In this document: positions 62,602 to 64,000 of the stretch, piece after piece
Layout: each line of letters begins with the position of its first letter
Position numbering within the stretch: the first letter of the stretch is position 1
Assembly: GCA_905178155.1 (NCBI GenBank)
Contig: CAJINV010000006.1
Span: 440,398-504,397, forward strand
DNA length: 64,000 nucleotides
Direction of reading: 5' to 3'
Origin: Amoebophrya sp. A120
Taxonomy: Eukaryota; Sar; Dinophyceae; Syndiniales; Amoebophryaceae
Notes under the pieces: model-generated
What the model was told of the DNA's origin: nothing
Database searches by the model: none
What the model saw: only the letters and a program-made list of their open reading frames with translations
Position numbers and translations under genes: made by a program

Positions 62602-62979
62602 CTAGCGTATAATCTGGGTCACGGCGTACCCAGCAATCTGCCACAGCACGCTTTGTTCTTTCGGAGGCAGAAATGCATTCACTTCAGTTGCCGCAGCGAC
62701 CACAGAGATGCAGGCGACCTACGAGAATTTTACTGTGATCTTACGAGCCTCCTCCGAAAAAAAGAGGTCAGTGCACGGAGCGGTGAACACGCTTTGTGCC
62801 CTTATGCGTATGCTCCTGGTGTCATAGTTATAACAATCCGCGGGCACTACAATTTGTTCGGCGGCTTTGCTGTCTGGATCAAGCTCGAAAGCATCAGATG
62901 GAAGAAGCGAGTTCATTTTGCAAGCCCGTCTCGGCGTCGCAGCCTCCACACAGGGAGAAGAGATGGGTGGCGCAAGCAA
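62602..62979 (-). CDS. Hypothetical frame with one internal TAG or a 15-nt intron
   Basis: From the first in-frame Met codons (about 62917 or 62979) the frame reads MNSLLPSDAFELDPDSKAAE and continues to ARKITVKFS, TAG at 62719-62721, then VACISVVAAATEVNAFLPPK and on to VTQIIR with a TAG at 62602-62604. Both halves have natural composition. The segment GTAAAATTCTCGTAG has GT and AG ends and a length of 15, so splicing it would fuse the two halves in frame. No family recognised and no introner present; the 5' side runs into GC-rich DNA and may hold an upstream exon. Confidence 0.45.
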
Positions 62980-64000
62980 CAGCGGCGGCGCGGCGTCCGG
63001 GCTTAATCAATCAAAGTCCAGGCCCGCGCATGCCGGAAATATCGAGAGGCAGACGAAGGGGGCGCGCGGCCTGCCAAACTCGAGCAAGGGACCGCGCAGG
63101 GCGGTAGGCGCCGGCCACGGCCGAAACCCCGGCAGATAAATCGAGGGCGCAGCCCTGTGGCCTTCTGGCCACACAACGAACGCGCCCGCGCAGGCAGGGC
63201 CCCAAAGCAGCAGCGCAGGGGCCTGAACTTGCTGCGGGGCGCTCTTCTGCATGATCGGAAAACGAAAAGCCGCCAGGGTTCGCGACGTGGTCGACGGTCG
63301 TGGCTGGCCCGCCGGCCCATCGTTCGCCTCAATCCTCGCCACTGCGCCATCAAGATGCTGGGCCAGGGCGGCGGCTCGTTCGCACGCAAAGGGGCTGCCG
63401 GCCCCGCTTTCATTCTGGGCCGGGCCGGCGGGGGCGGGCCGGCCGGACGCCAAGCCATGCCGGCGGGCAATAGCGGGCCAGAGCGGCGCCGGCTAAACGC
63501 GCAGCAGCCGCAGCGCCGAGGCACTCCGCGCAGCGTGCGGCGCAGGATGGCCCTCCGCGGCGCCGGCCGGCGGCGGCGCTTCCGCCCCCAGCTGTAGCCG
63601 GGCCGGGCTTAACCCAACCACCGCCGCCGAGGCCCGGGCGGGAATCGCCTGCCGCGACCGCTTCGCCCGGCCGCGGGTCGAGGGCTTGCGCAACTTCCCC
63701 GCCGCCTTCTTCCCGCGCGCCGGCCGCGCACCGATCTGGCTGGAGCGTGGTTTTTCATCGTCGCAATTCTGCATCGTCGTCAGCTGTAATCTTGCATCAG
63801 GCCCGCCACAAAGCAGCGCAGCGACGAAACACCCGCGGGACCGCGCTACTGCGCCACCTGTCGCGGCCAAAATTCGCTCCCAGGCAATCGGCCCCCACGA
63901 GACAGAGCAAGCCGCGAGGCGCTCGTCAACTGCGCAACCTACGCTGGCCATCGTGCTGCGTGGCCCCATACAAATACGCGCCCGCGACGTTTCGGAAAAA
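62980..64000. other. GC-rich region without a readable gene
   Basis: Several long frames are open on both strands, as expected from GC content alone, and are rich in R, P, A and G. No introner, tandem array or TIR seen. It resembles the GC-rich insertions in gene 3 in composition only. Confidence 0.5.

Noticed and set aside
63157-63969. Long overlapping frames on both strands near the right edge
   Set aside because: Expected by chance at this GC content; no motif, no introner and no neighbour supports them.
1-64000. Dinoflagellate spliced-leader RNA, tRNA, 5S or snRNA genes
   Set aside because: I looked by eye for the spliced-leader core and for tRNA B-box patterns on both strands and saw none. 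A covariance-model scan would be decisive.

Overview
Organism. The window is nuclear DNA of a eukaryote. Every gene I can read is on the minus strand and is cut into many short exons by about 100 short insertions. Each insertion has terminal inverted repeats (TIRs), is flanked by a short direct repeat (usually 2-11 bp), and restores an open frame when one repeat copy is removed with it. These are introners (transposon-like introns). Such dense introners with non-GT/AG ends, same-direction genes and low-complexity linkers rich in A, S, T, G and Q best fit a syndinian dinoflagellate of the Amoebophrya type. The taxon is inference; no marker gene was available to prove it.

Introner families, as seen here (core TIR, read from either end): A = CAAAAATGTCTGGGTCTGG (31 copies, about 260 bp); B = TATCCTGAGTAAAAACGTCC (18, about 285 bp); C = GCAAAAGTATCGTACTCGTA (24, about 150 bp); D = GGAAAAATCCCCCCTCCCC (10, about 320 bp, three of them a D2 variant); E = GTGCACAACTCCCCCTC (4); F = CAAGAAAAAAACTGTGT (8); G = ATCGACAAAGTTGAAAT (3); and three one-off types H, I and J. 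Most begin TAT and end ATA. Inside, all share copies of GCATNACA or its complement. By my count they fill roughly 29 kb of 64 kb. Direct repeats below are given in gene (minus-strand) orientation, and exon limits are good to about 10 bp.

Layout. 1-15126: a long EF-hand membrane protein, running off the left edge. 15127-16433: spacer. 16434-18100: a small gene whose leader also holds introners. 18100-19322: spacer. 19323-38359: a large secretory-pathway protein with glycosyltransferase-like segments, broken by a 4-kb insertion marked by four copies of a 39-55 bp coding repeat and containing a TIR transposon. 38360-39201: spacer. 39202-57134: a giant (about 3,300 aa) basic, low-complexity protein, probably nuclear. 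57135-57992: spacer. 57993-62214: TDP2, a tyrosyl-DNA phosphodiesterase of the EEP nuclease fold with all catalytic motifs, plus ubiquitin- and SUMO-binding motifs at the C-terminus. 62602-62979: a short reading frame with one in-frame TAG. 62980-64000: GC-rich DNA without a readable gene.

How it fits together. The genes share direction and introner load but not an evident pathway. Three introners have become landing sites for larger repeats: two carry the same GC-rich tandem-array element and one carries an A-tailed insertion. Canonical GT-AG introns coexist with introners in four genes. No transposase, reverse transcriptase, tRNA, rRNA or CRISPR array was found.
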